A DNA stretch of 44,682 bases from Oceanobacillus salinisoli (GCF_009733865.1 NZ_WOFB01000029.1:1-44682), one strand, 5' to 3'; counted from the first letter of the stretch, positions 8,683 to 17,330 are shown. Made by a program: numbers and translations. Notes: generated by a model not told the origin, from the sequence alone.

Positions 8683-9270
8683 TTATTTTGCAAAACGGTG
8701 GTTGCCGATTGTGACTGTCGTTTCACGAGAGAAAACCCAATCACTTACTGCAGTTTTAGGATTGTAGAAAAAGATTGAACCATTTCCTTGTCCTCGGTAT
8801 GCAATAGCTTCATTTACTGCTTTCATATCTTCTGCAGTATACCCACCGTTTATCGTACCGTTTTGTACTGGGGTAAACGCATAGTATCCACCTGATTTTT
8901 CATAAATGACTCCAGGGATGGTGTTTGGAAAATCTTTATGATCCACACGATTTAATAGAACAGTTGCTACTGCCACTTTCCCAGCATATGGTTCCCCTTT
9001 TGCTTCGGCGTGTACAAGCTTAGCCATTAATTCCATGTCTTCGTAGGAAATAGCATCAGGAACTTTAATGGTTTCCCCAACATACAAAACATTACCAGAA
9101 CGGTTATTTGCAATTTGTAAGTTTGTTAGAGTTGTACCAAATTTATTTGCAATAGAATAAAATGTATCGCCTTTTTGTACAGTATAAGATGCTGCATCTG
9201 CATTACCTGGTATAGTAAAAATACTGATTGTTAAAGTCAATGTTAATAGTAATTTAGTCATCTTTTTCAT
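8683..9270 (-). CDS. LysM plus SleB-type cell wall hydrolase
   Basis: A 195-residue secreted enzyme: signal peptide (about 1-26, ending ADA), one LysM (27-71, YTVQKGDTFYSIANKF), then a Hydrolase_2/SleB domain (about 75-195) with HAEAKGEPYAGKVAVATV. The Glu in this segment is the presumed catalytic acid of the SleB family, which acts as lytic transglycosylase on spore cortex. Domain order and size resemble B. subtilis YkvT more than SleB, whose binding domain is of PG_binding_1 type. The ribosome binding site AGGAGG is well placed. It is monocistronic and convergent with the LysM/GH18 operon. Assignment to germination rather than vegetative wall turnover is open. Confidence 0.88.
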   Translation of the reverse strand: MKKMTKLLLTLTLTISIFTIPGNADAASYTVQKGDTFYSIANKFGTTLTNLQIANNRSGNVLYVGETIKVPDAISYEDMELMAKLVHAEAKGEPYAGKVAVATVLLNRVDHKDFPNTIPGVIYEKSGGYYAFTPVQNGTINGGYTAEDMKAVNEAIAYRGQGNGSIFFYNPKTAVSDWVFSRETTVTIGNHRFAK

Positions 9271-9595
9271 GTCATTACCTCCTGGTTAATTGATTCTATT
9301 GAAAGATTACTAGATGTAATATAAAATAGCATGGTCCAATTTTTTCCTTTTTTATGATACTTGGTATGGACTTAATCCCAATCTATGTTCCAGAATGTCA
9401 TGGAAAAATAACCCATTGTGAAATTTACTCCTAAAATTGGAAATACTGGAATATTTAACTCGAATTATAACAATTGTTACAGAAATGACATAATAGATGT
9501 GTAAATAACAGTTTAGCGATTCAGATATAGGTAAAAATAAAAAAATCCGGAACTTTTACACACACTTATTTGCGTAATAAAATGGTTTTTTTTGT

Positions 9596-9623
9596 TTTAC
9601 ACTCGTTTACTTCAAGTTATAAT
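9596..9623 (+). promoter_or_regulatory. SigA-type promoter for mgtE
   Basis: TTTACA at 9596-9601 and TATAAT at 9618-9623 are separated by 16 nt, and the mgtE start lies about 36 nt further. I looked for a magnesium M-box leader in 9271-9595 and saw none. That stretch holds only AT-rich DNA with a short AACAATTGTT palindrome near 9470. Confidence 0.7.
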
Positions 9624-9658
9624 GTTAATGAAATTTATTGAAGAAGGAGGCAGTGCAA

Positions 9659-11017
9659 ATGTCTCTTGAGATGACAGAAAATGAGCTGACACTTGCTATT
9701 ATTCAAGCTATAAAAGACAGAAAAAAGTTGCAATTTCAAGCGATTATCGACGAATTACAGCCCTATGATGTTGCCCAGCAATACTTAAATTTGCCAAATA
9801 GGCATAAAAATAAATTTATTATCAATTTGTCTATGGAGCAATTAACAGATATGATTCAAGAGCTTGATAAGGAAGAGCAGCTGCATGTTCTTGAAAAATT
9901 AGGAATTGAAAAATCCTCTAAAGTTATTGATTTAATGGATAATGATGATCTTGTATCATTATTAACGGACCTGGATCCGGAAAAGATAGAAGAACTAATT
10001 TCGGAGATGGAAGAAGAGGATTCCCATATTGTTCAGAATATGATGAAATATGCTCCGGAAACGGCCGGGAGAATCATGAACAATCAAATGGTTTGGATTC
10101 CTCAAACCTATACAGTGCGTGAAGCTGTGGACAAATTAAAGCATTTTGCCGAAATCGCGGAATACTTAAACTATCTATATGTTATCGATGAAGAGAAAAA
10201 ACTGGTTGGTGTGGTTTCCTATAAAGATCTGCTTTTAGCTGATATGCATGAAAAAATTGAGGATATTATGTACAGCCGGGTTGTCAAAGTAGATGTGCAC
10301 ACAGACCAGGAGGAAGTAGCCAAACTGATTAACCGTTATGATTTTATAGCCATGCCAGTTATTGAGGAAGATAATAAGCTGGTTGGGATTGTCACCGTTG
10401 ATGATGTGGTTGATATTATTTACCAGGAAGCAAATGAGGATATAGAAAAACTGTCTGCGTCCGGGAAAGCGATTGATTTTAATACGAGACCAATGGTAGC
10501 TGCCTACCGAAGATTACCTTGGCTTGTTTTACTATTATTTATTGGAATTGTATCAGGCAGTATCATTGCAGGGTTTGAAAAAACGTTGGATCAAGTAGTA
10601 GCCTTGGCATTTTTTATGCCGATGATTGCGGGAATGACAGGGAATACGGGGACACAATCTCTAGCTGTTGTTGTAAGGGGACTAACTACAAATGATCTGA
10701 ATTTTAAACAAGTCGTTAAATTAGTACTGCGTGAATTATGGGTAGGAATTTTCATCGGTATAACATGTGGTATATTAATCGCTATTATTGCCTTATTCTG
10801 GCAAGGAAGTGCCACACTTGGTTTTGTCGTTGGTGTCTCCCTTTTATTGACGTTAATTATTGGGACATTAGCAGGAACCATTATCCCTCTAGTATTATAT
10901 AAATTTAATGTCGACCCTGCTGTTGCTTCTGGACCGCTTATAACAACTATAAATGATATTATTTCGCTGTTTATATACTTTGGAATTGCTACAATGTTCT
11001 TGGTTAGGTTAACTTAA
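9659..11017 (+). CDS. mgtE: Magnesium channel/transporter MgtE
   Basis: The 452-residue protein has the full MgtE layout: an acidic N-terminal helical domain (about 1-125), a CBS pair (about 130-255), a plug helix and five membrane segments (about 285-452). The pore signature GMTGNTGTQSLAVVVRGL is intact. MgtE imports Mg2+ as a homodimer, and its cytosolic domains close the pore when Mg2+ is high. ATG 9659 is chosen because GAAGGAGG sits 8 nt upstream; a TTG seven codons earlier overlaps that site. It is transcribed alone. The absence of a visible M-box suggests regulation by protein gating only. Confidence 0.95.
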   Translation: MSLEMTENELTLAIIQAIKDRKKLQFQAIIDELQPYDVAQQYLNLPNRHKNKFIINLSMEQLTDMIQELDKEEQLHVLEKLGIEKSSKVIDLMDNDDLVSLLTDLDPEKIEELISEMEEEDSHIVQNMMKYAPETAGRIMNNQMVWIPQTYTVREAVDKLKHFAEIAEYLNYLYVIDEEKKLVGVVSYKDLLLADMHEKIEDIMYSRVVKVDVHTDQEEVAKLINRYDFIAMPVIEEDNKLVGIVTVDDVVDIIYQEANEDIEKLSASGKAIDFNTRPMVAAYRRLPWLVLLLFIGIVSGSIIAGFEKTLDQVVALAFFMPMIAGMTGNTGTQSLAVVVRGLTTNDLNFKQVVKLVLRELWVGIFIGITCGILIAIIALFWQGSATLGFVVGVSLLLTLIIGTLAGTIIPLVLYKFNVDPAVASGPLITTINDIISLFIYFGIATMFLVRLT

Positions 11018-11029
11018 TTAAAACGGAAG

Positions 11030-11073
11030 GGGAGACTTGCCAGTACGAATTTAAATTGGTATTCAAGTCTCCC
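11030..11073. terminator. Inverted repeat between mgtE and ycgL-like gene
   Basis: GGGAGACTTG (11030-11039) pairs perfectly with CAAGTCTCCC (11064-11073) around a 24-nt loop, overlapping the stop codon of the convergent gene. On the minus strand it is followed by CGTTTTAATTAA. It probably ends both transcripts, though the loop is long. Confidence 0.6.
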
Positions 11074-11842
11074 ACACTTCTATTAAAGTATGTTGAAATA
11101 AATGATTTAGCCGCTCAGTAATATGATAGGATTTCTTCATTGGTACATCTTTAACGAGTTCTTCCAGTTGTCTAATCTCTTTGTTAATAAATGAATTGAG
11201 CTTTTTATCATTCAAACTTTCTATATGCTGTTTGTTTGTTTTTATCTCTGTTAATAACCGAATTTCTTCGCTTTCATGTACTAAGTCTTCTGTAAGGGTT
11301 AGAAAATGGATAGGAGGAAAAGTTTGATGTTTAATCATCCACTTTGCTAACAGAATCGGACGAACGGCATGGATATACATCTTAATATTTATTTCTTCCT
11401 GCTGTGAAATCTTACTGAAGTTATTTTTGGCCATGTTCACATAGTGATGGATACAAGTCTTTGCTGAGAAGATACCAGGTTCCATTTTCTTCATTTCTTT
11501 CATCGTGGAAAAGGCTTCATGGTATACGATTCCGGCATGCATCCACTCAAGTAAAGCAGGGTTTGATTTTCTGAAAAGCCGTAATGCTTTTGTAAGTTCC
11601 CAGCCATGGATATCCAATGATTTATCGATTGGAACGTTTATGACATCTTTCTTTTTGCCAATGCCAACAGGATCAATACTTAAGTAATAGTTCGGTGGAT
11701 GAATATAAATAAACCGTACATCAAAATCACTTTCATTTGTATGAAGCCCCCAGGATCTGCTACCTGCCTCACAGGCATAGAGAATTTTCACGCGATGACC
11801 TGTTTCCAGTTCTTTTAATTTTGAAATAATTATTTCTTCCAT
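11063..11842 (-). CDS. YcgL-family predicted nucleotidyltransferase
   Basis: A 259-residue protein of the DNA-polymerase-beta-like nucleotidyltransferase superfamily, matching the length and layout of B. subtilis YcgL (COG3541). The active-site signature is near the N-terminus: GSRSWG then ESDFDVRFIY, giving the paired Asp residues that bind metal. The rest is helical. No antitoxin-like partner gene is adjacent, so it does not look like a MNT/HEPN toxin pair. The biological substrate of this family is unknown to me. Its 3' end overlaps the terminator shared with mgtE. Confidence 0.85.
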   Translation of the reverse strand: MEEIIISKLKELETGHRVKILYACEAGSRSWGLHTNESDFDVRFIYIHPPNYYLSIDPVGIGKKKDVINVPIDKSLDIHGWELTKALRLFRKSNPALLEWMHAGIVYHEAFSTMKEMKKMEPGIFSAKTCIHHYVNMAKNNFSKISQQEEINIKMYIHAVRPILLAKWMIKHQTFPPIHFLTLTEDLVHESEEIRLLTEIKTNKQHIESLNDKKLNSFINKEIRQLEELVKDVPMKKSYHITERLNHLFQHTLIEVWET

Positions 11843-12163
11843 AGAAATGCCTCCCCAAACATATTTATAGCCTCTTTTCGTAAATTTTATTGATTTTTAG
11901 TTCGCAGTTGATATAAACTCCTGACTAATGAAAATTCCTATTGTGATGCTCTCTCTTGTTCTAATGATGATTGCGTGCTTGCATTCGCTCCGATAGAATA
12001 CTTACGGTTCGTGTGCACGACCTAAAGCCTCATCAAGGAAAACCGTAAGTGCGCCTCTAGTCTTCTATTAACGTTCCGTAGTAGGTTTCCTCGGCGCAAG
12101 AGAACAAAGAAGATTACTCAGTAGTGCTCGCGCTGCTAAAGTCTAAACACGAGTGATAAATGT
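11843..12163. other. Non-coding stretch with a long hairpin
   Basis: No gene is visible. The stretch holds a perfect 9-bp inverted repeat, CTTACGGTT at 12001-12009 and AACCGTAAG at 12041-12049, inside GC-richer sequence than the flanks. The GC shift suggests another dispersed repeat, but no second copy occurs in this window. Confidence 0.5.
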
Positions 12164-12358
12164 CCTCTAATGGTTGATATCCCGCATACACTGGCTGATA
12201 TGTGCTCCCGTTGAGTAGATATTTTTCACAACGGTTGATATCTGATTCTTTATGGTTGATAAAAGCCCTCTAATGGTTGATATCCCGCATACACTGGTTG
12301 ATATGAGCGGCCGTTGTGTTGATATTTTGCACAACGGCCGACATCTGCTTCATTATGG
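12164..12358. repeat. 103-bp tandem repeat with GTTGATAT motifs (repeat D)
   Basis: Two consecutive units begin CCTCTAATGGTTGATATC at 12164 and 12267, a period of 103 bp. Each unit carries several copies of GTTGATAT or close variants, roughly 20-25 bp apart. Each also contains an inverted repeat: in unit 2, CGGCCGTTGTG and CACAACGGCCG form a perfect 11-bp stem; in unit 1 the same stem is CCGTTG/CAACGG. No ORF of note lies here. The spacing is too irregular for CRISPR. Confidence 0.8.
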
Positions 12359-12360
12359 TC

Positions 12361-12430
12361 ACCTGCGGAAGTCGTAGTCCGTAGCGGTAAGTTAGTGCTC
12401 CAACATCATTTAAAGTTAGTCCCAAGTTTA
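12361..12430 (-). repeat. Repeat family B fragment (copy B3)
   Basis: On the minus strand this reads ACTTTAAATGATGTTGGAGC and TTACCGCTACGG, matching the left arm of B1 at 579-617. Only about 60 bp are present. The remaining DNA up to 12765 has no supported gene. Confidence 0.7.
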
Positions 12431-12767
12431 TATATTTAGTGACAAAAACAATGTTTTTTGGAAACTGCCTGTTTAGTATTTTCATTTTTTGTACTCACTC
12501 ATTTACTAATACTATGATGTGTATATAGTACACAAAAAAGGGGGTGTAAGGTAAGAATAGAAAGACGAATGTTCTGGTATGGTTAGCTGTTATTATACTG
12601 GATATTTTCTTGCTTATGCACTAAACAACTCCTATAAAAAGACGTTCAAAAAGCTTCGGTGAAAATGACACAATATGACACACAGTCTTAGGTCTGTGAG
12701 TATAGTCAAAAGGGCAAAACTAAAAAAAGTAGAGCGCAATAATCATCATTAGACCTCTATAATATTT

Positions 12768-12797
12768 AAAAAGGCCATCCGATAAAAGGGATGACCT
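12768..12797 (-). terminator. Terminator after AGCS symporter gene
   Basis: On the minus strand GGTCATCC and GGATGGCC pair at seven of eight positions around a short loop and are followed by TTTTTAAAT. It lies just past the symporter stop codon. Confidence 0.8.
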
Positions 12798-12804
12798 GCT
12801 TTGG

Positions 12805-14280
12805 CTATATACTTTTGCTTTCAACTTCTTCCTTATCTTTTTTTTCCTCATAAAACAATGCAAGATTAGGATCAATTTGACCGATTCCAAGATATCTGGC
12901 TTTATAGTCTTTTAAAAGTTCAAAGAATTGCTTGCTCAATATTAAAATGACTAAGACATTAATAAAGGTAGGAATGGCGGATGAAATATCCGCAAAATAC
13001 CAAATGGTCTGTCCTGGCAGGCCGTACATCACGCCATAAACAACCATCAGTGTTCCTGGGATTGGATAGAAATACAGGAACGTTTTTAGGATTCTGTTTT
13101 TCAAGGTTACTTTTCCTTTTAATAGATGACGCAATACGATTTCATAATAGGAATACCAGCCTGTAACGGTAGTAAGTCCAAATAATAAAATGGAAATGGT
13201 GATGATAATTCTGCCAAATTCGCCGACTCCGATTTCAAATGCAGTTAGAGTTAAATCTGCACCAGTTAAACCAGTAGACCATGCACCAGTAATAATAATC
13301 GTGAAGGAAGTAATGGTTGCAACAATGATGGTATCGATAAATACTTCAAAGGCACCCCAAATCCCCTGTTTCACAGGATGGTCTACTTTTGCCGTAGAGT
13401 GAATCATCGCAGAAGTACCCCAGCCGGCTTCATTACTATATACCGATCTTGCCATCCCCATACGAATGGCTTGAGCAACTGCTGCACCAACAAAACCACC
13501 GACAGCAGCGGTGCCGCCAAACGCACCGGAAATAATTAATGAAAAGACATTTCCGATTTGGTCAAAGTTAGATAGGATAATAAATAGACCTGCTATAATA
13601 TAAAATAGGACCATAGATGGTACTAATTTTGATGCTACTTTACCAATATGCTTAATTCCACCGTAAATAACAAAATAAACTAAAATAGAGAATAGGATGG
13701 AAGCTGGTATCATTCCAATGGAAAATGTGGAACTAATTGCTTCGGATATGGTGTAGTTTTGCAGTGTAATAAAGAATGTTGAAAAAATCCCCAGTCCAAA
13801 GAATACAGCAGGAATCATCCAATACTTAAATCCTCTTTCTTCCCCTAACCCTTTTTCCATATAATAAGTAGGACCGCCATATGGTTCTCCGTTTTCATCT
13901 GTATTTCGGTAGTAAACAGATAAGGTAACTTCTACGGTTTTAATAATCATCCCAAGCAGGGCAGTTACCCACATCCAAAATACTGCACCAGGCCCACCTA
14001 CAGCAATGGCCGTTGCAACCCCACCGATATTTGCGACTCCAACGGAACCGCCAATTGCCGTCGAAACGGCCTCAAATGAGGAGATAAGTCCTTTGCTGTC
14101 TTCATTATCAGATTTTTTTCGTTTAAAAATACTTCGGAATGTTTCTTTTAAAATATGTCCTATATGTCTGAACTGGAAAAATCTGCTTCCAATTGTAAAA
14201 TATATTCCTACGAATACCATCGTAAGGATAAGAGGTAACCCCCATAAAAATCCTGACAAACTTGCTAAAATGTTTTCCAT
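12805..14280 (-). CDS. AGCS-family sodium:amino-acid symporter
   Basis: A 491-residue membrane protein of the alanine/glycine:cation symporter (AGCS/AlsT) family, with about ten or more hydrophobic segments. Family hallmarks are present: SSFEAVSTAIGGSVGVANIGG near residues 66-86, GGPGAVFWMWVTALLGM, YGGPTYYMEKGLG, and MARSVYSNEAGWGTSAM. It is predicted to import a small amino acid with Na+. It lies 106 nt downstream of the amidohydrolase on the same strand with no clear terminator between, so both are probably served by the lysine riboswitch upstream. That makes lysine or a lysine derivative a candidate substrate, which would be atypical for this family (inference). Confidence 0.9.
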   Translation of the reverse strand: MENILASLSGFLWGLPLILTMVFVGIYFTIGSRFFQFRHIGHILKETFRSIFKRKKSDNEDSKGLISSFEAVSTAIGGSVGVANIGGVATAIAVGGPGAVFWMWVTALLGMIIKTVEVTLSVYYRNTDENGEPYGGPTYYMEKGLGEERGFKYWMIPAVFFGLGIFSTFFITLQNYTISEAISSTFSIGMIPASILFSILVYFVIYGGIKHIGKVASKLVPSMVLFYIIAGLFIILSNFDQIGNVFSLIISGAFGGTAAVGGFVGAAVAQAIRMGMARSVYSNEAGWGTSAMIHSTAKVDHPVKQGIWGAFEVFIDTIIVATITSFTIIITGAWSTGLTGADLTLTAFEIGVGEFGRIIITISILLFGLTTVTGWYSYYEIVLRHLLKGKVTLKNRILKTFLYFYPIPGTLMVVYGVMYGLPGQTIWYFADISSAIPTFINVLVILILSKQFFELLKDYKARYLGIGQIDPNLALFYEEKKDKEEVESKSI

Positions 14281-14386
14281 TCTTGTCTCTCCCTTAATTT
14301 ATCTTCTATATTATGCTGAGTACAACTATCTATTTTTTAAAGGAAGAACAAAGGTCTTGTGACACTGGGCTCTCCCTTTTTCTCTC

Positions 14387-15982
14387 TTATCTTTGATATC
14401 GGATTTCTCCGCCTATGATGGTCATATCAATGCTTGTTTCCAAAAGTTCATCAGCATCTACCATTTGGAAAGGATTATTGGAATAAACCGTCATATCTGC
14501 CAGTTTTCCTCTAGATATCGTTCCCTTTATTTTTTCCTCATTGGTTGGATAGGCACCAAGTTCTGTAAACAAGCGGAAAGCTTCAATCATCGATAACTTT
14601 TCGTCTGGGTTATAGCCATCATGGGTTTCCCCAGGAATTTTTCTCGTTACCGCAGCATGAATACCGAGTAATGGATCCACTGGTTCTACCGGAGCGTCAG
14701 AACCACCAGCACAAATGACACCTGCTTGCTGTAATGATTTCCATGCATAAGAAAATCTCATGCGATCTGCTCCAAGCCGTTCCTGAACCCAAGGAAAGTC
14801 ACTAGCCAGGAAACGTGGTTGAATATCCGCAATTCTTGTGGGATGTGCCAGTCGCTTGATTAAATCTTCCCGGAGTACTTGGGTATGAATAAACCGGTCC
14901 CTATATGATGCTGCTGGAAATTGATCCAATACATCCAGTACATTTTCCAATGCTTGGTCGCCAATCGCATGTACGGCTACAGGCATATTTAAGTCACGAG
15001 ATCGTTTTACAATGTCATATAGTGCATAAGAATCGAACATTGCTTCTCCGTAATTGTGTGGATCATCACTATATGGCTTGGAAAGAAGAGCTGTTCTTCT
15101 GCCAAAAGCCCCATCGGCAAATAGTTTGACGGCACCAATTTGTAAAGTTTCATTTCCATAGCCGGTATACATTCCGGCTTGACGCATGTCATCCAGGAAG
15201 TCGTGGTTGATTAATAGATTGGCACGCAATCCTAAGTTTTCGCCGTTTAAAAGTTCATTGTAAAGCTGATAGGTTTGTTCCAGACCTCCCAAATAGAGGG
15301 GGTCATTGGTATGAACACTTGTCAGGCCCTTTTCGATGGAAAATTGGATTGCTTTTCTTAATGCATTTTTTAGAACAGCGTATGAATTTGCCGGAATATG
15401 CTGTTTAATTAGGTCTTTTGCAGATTCCAATAAAACGCCTGTTGGTTGCTTTGTTGTTTCATCAAGCACGATTGTTCCGCCTTCTGGTATGGTCATAGAA
15501 GGATGGTAGTTACTCATTTCCAGTGCTTTTGTATTGACAACCGCAGCATGCTGGCAAATCCGATTGAGTAATAATGGATTTGCTGGTGCAGCATAATCCA
15601 GTTCAGAGATAGTAGGGATCGTTCCGTCCGTAAATAGGTTTTCATCCCATCCACTGCCTAATAGCCATTGTCCTGGCTCCAGCTGTTTTGTTCGTTCCTG
15701 GATTTTTTCAATCATTTCCTGTTTGGATGTAACTCCAGTTAAATCTAAGTTAATAAAGTTATCTGCGACCATGGAAAGATGCAGATGGCTATCTGTCATA
15801 CCTGGTGTAACGGTTTTTCCTTGTAAGTCAACTACTTCACTGTTTGGGGTATTCCATCGTATCATCAAGTCATCTGTTTCACCCATATCGATAAAGCGGC
15901 CATTTTCTGTGACAACAGCTTCAACGACAGGATGCACCGGATCAAATGTATAGAAAATACCATTTATATAAATTTTCCTCAT
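14387..15982 (-). CDS. YtcJ-type amidohydrolase (Amidohydrolase_3)
   Basis: A 531-residue metal-dependent hydrolase of the YtcJ/Amidohydrolase_3 family in the amidohydrolase superfamily. Visible metal-site motifs are DSHLHLS near residue 64 (the HxH pair), HTNDP, VHAIGDQAL and the late Asp in GGSDAPVEPVDPL. There is no signal peptide, so it should act in the cytoplasm. Family members cleave amide bonds in varied small compounds and most have no known substrate. It is the first gene after the lysine riboswitch and its terminator, about 200 nt away, and precedes the AGCS symporter. Release of lysine from an imported amide or lactam is a testable guess, not a demonstrated function. Confidence 0.88.
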   Translation of the reverse strand: MRKIYINGIFYTFDPVHPVVEAVVTENGRFIDMGETDDLMIRWNTPNSEVVDLQGKTVTPGMTDSHLHLSMVADNFINLDLTGVTSKQEMIEKIQERTKQLEPGQWLLGSGWDENLFTDGTIPTISELDYAAPANPLLLNRICQHAAVVNTKALEMSNYHPSMTIPEGGTIVLDETTKQPTGVLLESAKDLIKQHIPANSYAVLKNALRKAIQFSIEKGLTSVHTNDPLYLGGLEQTYQLYNELLNGENLGLRANLLINHDFLDDMRQAGMYTGYGNETLQIGAVKLFADGAFGRRTALLSKPYSDDPHNYGEAMFDSYALYDIVKRSRDLNMPVAVHAIGDQALENVLDVLDQFPAASYRDRFIHTQVLREDLIKRLAHPTRIADIQPRFLASDFPWVQERLGADRMRFSYAWKSLQQAGVICAGGSDAPVEPVDPLLGIHAAVTRKIPGETHDGYNPDEKLSMIEAFRLFTELGAYPTNEEKIKGTISRGKLADMTVYSNNPFQMVDADELLETSIDMTIIGGEIRYQR

Positions 15983-16180
15983 ATCAATCTCTCCTTAGAA
16001 AATAGTATCTGTCTAATTCATTTCAGCTTATACACAATGATCAAGGACGTAAGATAGAATAGGGAAAAACTTTGTCATGGCTTGTGAAATAGGGATAAAA
16101 ATAAAAGGATAGGGCATAGAAAGAAAAACGGAACGAAGGAGAAGAAGGCTGACTAGCTAGAATAATAAGTCAATGCACAC

Positions 16181-16217
16181 AAAAAAACAATGATAGAAAA
16201 TAACCCACCATTGTTTT
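16181..16217 (-). terminator. Lysine riboswitch expression-platform terminator
   Basis: On the minus strand AACAATG and CATTGTT flank a 15-nt loop and are followed by TTTTTTT. It lies directly downstream of the lysine aptamer, as in B. subtilis lysC. Lysine binding would be expected to favour this stem and stop transcription before the amidohydrolase. Confidence 0.85.
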
Positions 16218-16246
16218 GATTACAATATAATACGTTATCCTCCATT

Positions 16247-16432
16247 TCGATCAGTAGTTCTCCATGCTAAAACTTCCAAGCATGACAGTCTGCCCCTTAT
16301 TCAGGGAACATCCCAGCTGCAATAAGATGGACGCTCATTGCGCTTCGGCAGTTAATCCTTTCATCAATCATCATCGATGTCATACTCCGATTGATTACTC
16401 ATATTATCTGCACCTCTACCTCACCGATCTGA
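16247..16432 (-). ncRNA. Lysine riboswitch (L-box) aptamer
   Basis: Read on the minus strand, conserved L-box blocks appear in the right order: GGTGAGGTAGAGGTGC, then CTGCCGAAGCG, CCCTGAATAA, GGCAGACTGTCATG and GGAGAACTACTGATCG. These match the B. subtilis lysC leader blocks GATAGAGGTGC, GTCGCCGAAGC, TTGAATAAA, GGCTGTCA and GGAGGGCTA. P1 forms between GATCGGT and ACTGATC (one wobble). A terminator follows, so the default is transcription attenuation by lysine. The next genes on this strand are a YtcJ amidohydrolase and an AGCS symporter, not the usual lysC, lysP or yvsH. Confidence 0.93.
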
Positions 16433-16457
16433 TAAGGCGTCTATGAAATTAATTAAT

Positions 16458-16486
16458 ATACTATCAGAATATGGAAGAGAGTTCAA
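16458..16486 (-). promoter_or_regulatory. Promoter of the lysine riboswitch transcript
   Basis: On the minus strand TTGAAC and TAGTAT are spaced by 17 nt, about 25 nt before the first conserved aptamer block. This spacing and position suit a SigA promoter. Confidence 0.65.
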
Positions 16487-16566
16487 TAGTTTTTAATATG
16501 TTACTAGGAAAGCACAAAATTTTAGTCAATGTTCAACGTTGCTAAAACTTTTATCGTCCCAAGAAT

Positions 16567-16594
16567 AAAAAAACGAACACAAATGTGCTCGTCG
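16567..16594 (-). terminator. Terminator without an assigned gene
   Basis: On the minus strand CGAGCACA and TGTGTTCG pair at seven of eight positions around two bases and run into TTTTTTTATT. Nothing recognisable is encoded on the minus strand between here and 16790, so it may end a small RNA or mark a lost gene. Confidence 0.55.
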
Positions 16595-16808
16595 TCTTAA
16601 AATATTCAGTGGGGAAGCACTCGTCGGCAAAGCTACAAGAAGATTTAAGTAGGAAAATATGTAGTAACGTAAGGATTTTCTTGGAGCTATTAAATTTCAT
16701 TATCTTAATAAGTTTAGGAGTAGTTAATAATCTAACTATTTAATCGATTTCCTATGTAAAAATATGGTATTATTTAATATAATTTAGAGTGAAATGGGGG
16801 TGGAAACG

Positions 16809-17330
16809 ATGTCAATTGAAAGTGTAAAACTTCATTTTAAAGAATTTAATCGGGAACAGGATGTTATGGAGTTTGATTCATCAAGTGCAACTGTACAGGA
16901 AGCAGCAGATACAATTGGGGTAATCCCTGCACGTATTGCCAAAACATTGTCTTTTAGGGGACAAGAGGAAAAAGCGATTTTAGTTGTAGCTGCAGGAGAT
17001 GCGAAAATAGATAATAAGAAATTTCGACATACATTTGGGTTTAAAGCTAGAATGCTCTCACCAGAAGAAGTCCTGGAACAAACAGGTCATGAAATTGGCG
17101 GGGTTTGCCCGTTTGGTCTGGATAACGATTTGGATGTCTACCTTGATTCATCTATGAAGCGATTTGATACCGTTTTTCCAGCATGTGGAAGTACGAATAG
17201 TGCGATTGAATTGACAATAGAAGAATTATTTACATATTCCTCGGCAAAAGAGTGGGTAGACGTTTGTAAAGGATGGACAGGGGAGAAAGCAAAAAATACA
17301 GGACTGAAGGATGAAAAAACGAAAACCTAA
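16809..17330 (+). CDS. YbaK/ProX-type aminoacyl-tRNA deacylase
   Basis: A 173-residue member of the YbaK/EbsC/ProX editing-domain family, which hydrolyses mischarged tRNA such as Cys- or Ala-tRNA(Pro) in the cytoplasm. Typical motifs are present: AAGDAKIDNKKF (with the conserved Lys), GHEIGGVCPFGL, and ACGSTNSAIELTIEEL near the end. Its length suits a free-standing editing protein like B. subtilis YwhH. ATG 16809 is preferred to ATG 16794 because GGGGGTGG then lies at normal spacing before it. TATAAT-like sequence near 16777 may be its -10. It appears monocistronic. Which tRNA it edits cannot be read from the sequence. Confidence 0.88.
   Translation: MSIESVKLHFKEFNREQDVMEFDSSSATVQEAADTIGVIPARIAKTLSFRGQEEKAILVVAAGDAKIDNKKFRHTFGFKARMLSPEEVLEQTGHEIGGVCPFGLDNDLDVYLDSSMKRFDTVFPACGSTNSAIELTIEELFTYSSAKEWVDVCKGWTGEKAKNTGLKDEKTKT

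Noticed and set aside
9271..9595. Searched for an M-box (ykoK) magnesium riboswitch before mgtE
   Set aside because: None of the conserved M-box blocks could be found; only AT-rich DNA and a promoter are present.
11063..11842. MNT/HEPN toxin-antitoxin pair
   Set aside because: The protein is longer than MNT antitoxins, fits YcgL, and has no HEPN partner next to it.
12164..12358. Possible CRISPR array
   Set aside because: The repeated motif is only 8 bp, spacing is uneven, the large unit is 103 bp, and no cas genes are near.
12270..12485. 71-codon minus-strand open frame
   Set aside because: It is made of repeats D and B; the composition is not protein-like.
12540..12630. Possible short membrane peptide (NVLVWLAVIILDIFLLMH)
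   Set aside because: The frame ends properly but has no usable start codon after the upstream TAA, and no family is recognised. It could be a degraded small gene.
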